From: Deferribacteraceae bacterium | Lineage (GTDB): Bacteria; Chrysiogenota; Deferribacteres; Deferribacterales; JAISNW01 | Assembly: GCA_031285415.1 (NCBI GenBank) | Contig: JAITWF010000151.1 | Span: forward strand, 1-8,656 | Reading direction: 5' to 3' | Length of the DNA stretch: 8,656 nucleotides | Shown here: positions 7,233 through 8,656 of the stretch, piece after piece | How the letters are laid out: the number at the start of each line of letters is the position of its first letter | Position numbering within the stretch: position 1 is the first letter of the stretch | Program-made: the position numbers and the translations under genes | The notes under the pieces: model-generated | Databases searched by the model: none | What the model was told of the DNA's origin: nothing | The model's input: only the letters and a program-made list of their open reading frames with translations

Positions 7233-7248
7233 AGCAATAAATGTGCCA
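7233..7248 (-). promoter_or_regulatory. Sigma-54 (RpoN) promoter of flgK-flgL
   Basis: The minus strand reads TTGGCACATTTATTGCTTG across this site. It has the -24 element TGGCAC and the -12 element TTGC with exactly 10 bases between GG and GC, as sigma-54 requires. The predicted start of transcription is near 7222, giving a leader of about 34 bases to the flgK ATG. Late-hook genes including flgK are RpoN-controlled in several flagellated phyla. This predicts dependence on RpoN and on an activating ATPase such as FlgR/FleR, neither of which is in the window. Confidence 0.85.
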
Positions 7249-7256
7249 ACCAACAC

Positions 7257-7287
7257 TGGAAGGGGCAACCAAGGTTTCCCCTTTCCA
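7257..7287. repeat. Hairpin of purine- and pyrimidine-rich arms upstream of the flgK promoter
   Basis: TGGAAGGGG pairs with CCCCTTTCCA (one bulged base), and the loop contains a further AACC/GGTT pair. A second CCCCTTCC follows at 7292-7299. The structure lies about 10 bases upstream of the -24 element. It has no T-run on either strand, so it is not a classical terminator. It may be part of a dispersed repeat or mark the end of the upstream transcript. Confidence 0.5.
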
Positions 7288-7310
7288 CCTTCCCCTTCCT
7301 TTTAGGATTC

Positions 7311-7379
7311 GCTACGGCGGCACATGTCCGCCTACGCTCAACTAATTTTGAGATGGATGGACATAATTTATGGCGTAGC
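7311..7379. repeat. Long imperfect stem-loop spanning the end of the cytochrome gene
   Basis: GCTACG (7311-7316) pairs with CGTAGC (7374-7379), ATGTCC (7324-7329) with GGACAT (7359-7364), and at the centre CTCAA (7337-7341) with TTGAG (7348-7352). The unpaired bases between them make it imperfect. It includes the stop codon of the cytochrome gene. It could end or protect the mgtE-recO-cytochrome transcript, but there is no U-tract for intrinsic termination. Confidence 0.45.
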
Positions 7380-7703
7380 CAAACTTCCCCTTGCTGGTGG
7401 GTATAGATATATAGGTGGATTTCTATTTATAGGGGTTACCTGCGGCAGAAAGTTTTTCAACGCCTCTTTATCCGCTTCGGTAGGGGCTGGATAGCCGCCG
7501 TAGCGAGCCTTTAACGAGCAGATATCCACTCGATCCCCCCAATCTCTCGTCGAAAAGTCTGTGTTATCTATCGTAGCGGCACTATGGCAAGCGATACAAT
7601 ATTTGTAGATAGCTCCCCATGCGGCAGGCTCTCTGTAGATATAGGTGAAGTTGTCCGCCGCAAAGGCTGGAAGGGCGAATAAGATTAATAATATAACTCT
7701 CAT
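7368..7703 (-). CDS. Small periplasmic monoheme c-type cytochrome
   Basis: The 111-residue product starts with a signal peptide (MRVILLILFALPAFAA, likely cut after residue 15 or 16). It has one heme c binding motif, CIACH, at 36-40, where the two Cys hold heme and His40 is the proximal ligand. DWGDRVDICSL (53-63) and EADKEALKNFL (76-86) resemble the helix arrangement of short cytochrome c domains. The mature protein has no Met and no second His, so the usual distal ligand is absent; Cys62 is the only other Cys. The last ~15 residues are rich in Pro, Tyr and small residues. The ATG overlaps the recO stop (ATGA), and a strong GGAGGT site sits just upstream, so it is co-translated with recO. Redox partner and pathway are unknown. 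Confidence 0.8.
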   Translation of the reverse strand: MRVILLILFALPAFAADNFTYIYREPAAWGAIYKYCIACHSAATIDNTDFSTRDWGDRVDICSLKARYGGYPAPTEADKEALKNFLPQVTPINRNPPIYLYPPARGSLATP

Positions 7704-8407
7704 ACTACCTCCATAAATACATTATAACTCTTGAGTACGCCAGCCTTCCCTAGCACGCTATCTATATGACTGTTAAATATAGCAAGAAGTTCTAGCTCCT
7801 CATCTCTATCAAACTCGGTCTCCCTGAACTTATCGTTATCCGCAAAGGTCTGTAGCCTCTCTAGCGCACCACCGCTAATAGCAATCGCCCTCTTATCGTG
7901 CCTGCCGCACTTTGTGCAGAAAAGCTCTCCACCGATTAGCGTCATATCGCCACTATCAGCACCACATCGAGAGCAGGCAAGATGAAAGTTTACCCCCGAA
8001 TCTATCAGCAACCGATATATCGAATATAGCAGTACCTTCCGATAGTTCCCCTCATCAAACTTGAGGCATAGCTGCCAGAACACCTTGCACCCCTGCCCAA
8101 CGGCATATAGGTGATCAAAAAAATCGAATAGTAGGTGCAGACGCATAATAATATCGGGGGTCTGCGTGTACGGATAGTACGACGGCTCGTGTGCAAAGGA
8201 GATAAATTTATGCAGATCGGAGTTATCCTTCATCTGGAATGTGACAGTTCCAGGGATAAAGGTCATAAACCCACTTTTAGAGGAGTATGCACGAGGCATA
8301 AAGAGTTTAAATTTGCCAAACTCTGGCGAAAATGCCATTGCAACGGCTGATCTATCGGAATATTTGTAGATCCTGTAGATAATTGCGGAGGTCGTTATCT
8401 CTTTCAT
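7700..8407 (-). CDS. recO: RecO, recombination mediator
   Basis: The protein has 235 residues, normal for RecO. Residues 1-75 form the OB-fold region (SAIIYRIYKYSDRSAVAMAFSPEFGKFKLFMPRAY). The rest is helical, interrupted by a zinc module with C145, C148, C164 and C167 (CSRCG and CTKCG). RecO helps RecR load RecA on SSB-coated single-stranded DNA and anneals complementary strands. Zinc-type RecO is common outside gammaproteobacteria, and the short zinc-less form of Campylobacterota is not what is seen here. The gene follows mgtE after 6 bases, and its stop overlaps the cytochrome start, so the three are likely one transcript without a clear functional theme. Confidence 0.9.
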   Translation of the reverse strand: MKEITTSAIIYRIYKYSDRSAVAMAFSPEFGKFKLFMPRAYSSKSGFMTFIPGTVTFQMKDNSDLHKFISFAHEPSYYPYTQTPDIIMRLHLLFDFFDHLYAVGQGCKVFWQLCLKFDEGNYRKVLLYSIYRLLIDSGVNFHLACSRCGADSGDMTLIGGELFCTKCGRHDKRAIAISGGALERLQTFADNDKFRETEFDRDEELELLAIFNSHIDSVLGKAGVLKSYNVFMEVV

Positions 8408-8413
8408 AGGAGG

Positions 8414-8656
8414 CTATCCTAATAGGAGCATAAGTCCGACAGCGATAGAGAAGTAGATCGTAAGACCTGTGATATCGTTAAACATCGAGATAGATGGCCC
8501 CGACGCTACAGCAGGGTCTACATTGAACCTCATTAGAAGTAGCGGCACAAACGATCCCGATAGCGAGGCGAACGTCATCGCCGCAAATAGCGATACCCCA
8601 ACTATTATGCCGATATGCGGTGCGGCATGCACAAGAGGGGCAATAAAGGTGACAGG
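8414..8656 (-). CDS. mgtE: MgtE-type magnesium transporter (C-terminal end)
   Basis: The frame enters from the right edge and codes for 80 residues before the TAG at 8414. SGSFVPLLLMRFNVDPAVASGP, followed by FNDITGLTIYFSIAVGLMLLLG, is the hallmark end of the MgtE transmembrane domain. The Asp-containing helices there line the Mg2+ pore in the inner membrane. Two to three hydrophobic helices can be seen. The cytoplasmic N and CBS domains that sense Mg2+ would lie outside the window. An in-frame GTG at 8632 is not the start, since coding sequence (PVTFIAPL) continues upstream of it. Confidence 0.9.
   Translation of the reverse strand, partial: PVTFIAPLVHAAPHIGIIVGVSLFAAMTFASLSGSFVPLLLMRFNVDPAVASGPSISMFNDITGLTIYFSIAVGLMLLLG

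Overview
All nine genes I can support lie on the minus strand, so the window is read from high to low coordinates. The set points to a flagellated bacterium that uses sigma-54 for flagellar genes and controls flagellin through FliW and CsrA. Base composition is moderate, and AGA and ATA codons are common. The FliW/CsrA pair, a zinc-type RecO, a periplasmic c-type cytochrome and a very long FlgL argue against enteric gammaproteobacteria. A Deferribacterota- or Chrysiogenota-like lineage would fit, but this is a low-confidence guess from gene style and nothing in the window proves it.

Layout in transcription order: (1) the C-terminal end of an MgtE-type magnesium transporter (8656-8414); (2) recO (8407-7700); (3) a small secreted monoheme cytochrome c (7703-7368) that overlaps recO by 4 bases; (4) a non-coding stretch of about 180 bp (7367-7189) with two hairpins and a very good sigma-54 promoter; (5) flgK (7188-5434); (6) flgL (5422-1208), which encodes a 1404-residue protein, several times the usual size; (7) a 194-bp gap (1207-1014) with a symmetrical palindromic repeat element made of two inverted half-units of about 50 bp, a candidate sigma-70 promoter in its spacer and a hairpin over the fliW ribosome binding site; (8) fliW (1013-567); (9) csrA (563-321); (10) the first 105 codons of a DnaQ/RNase D-like 3'-5' exonuclease (317-1).

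How the genes work together: FlgK and FlgL form the junction between hook and filament. FliW senses unexported flagellin and sequesters CsrA, the RNA-binding translational repressor. The flgK-flgL-fliW-csrA order therefore joins the last structural step before the filament to the switch that controls flagellin synthesis. fliW, csrA and the exonuclease gene are spaced 3 bases apart and look translationally coupled. The upstream mgtE-recO-cytochrome group appears to be a separate housekeeping transcript.

The most unusual points are the giant FlgL, whose central ~1150 residues are built largely from diverged repeats of one beta-rich module also seen once in FlgK; the two-unit palindromic element between flgL and fliW; and a cytochrome with a single CxxCH but no other His and no Met to act as distal heme ligand. 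I saw no CRISPR array, tRNA, rRNA, transposase or phage gene.
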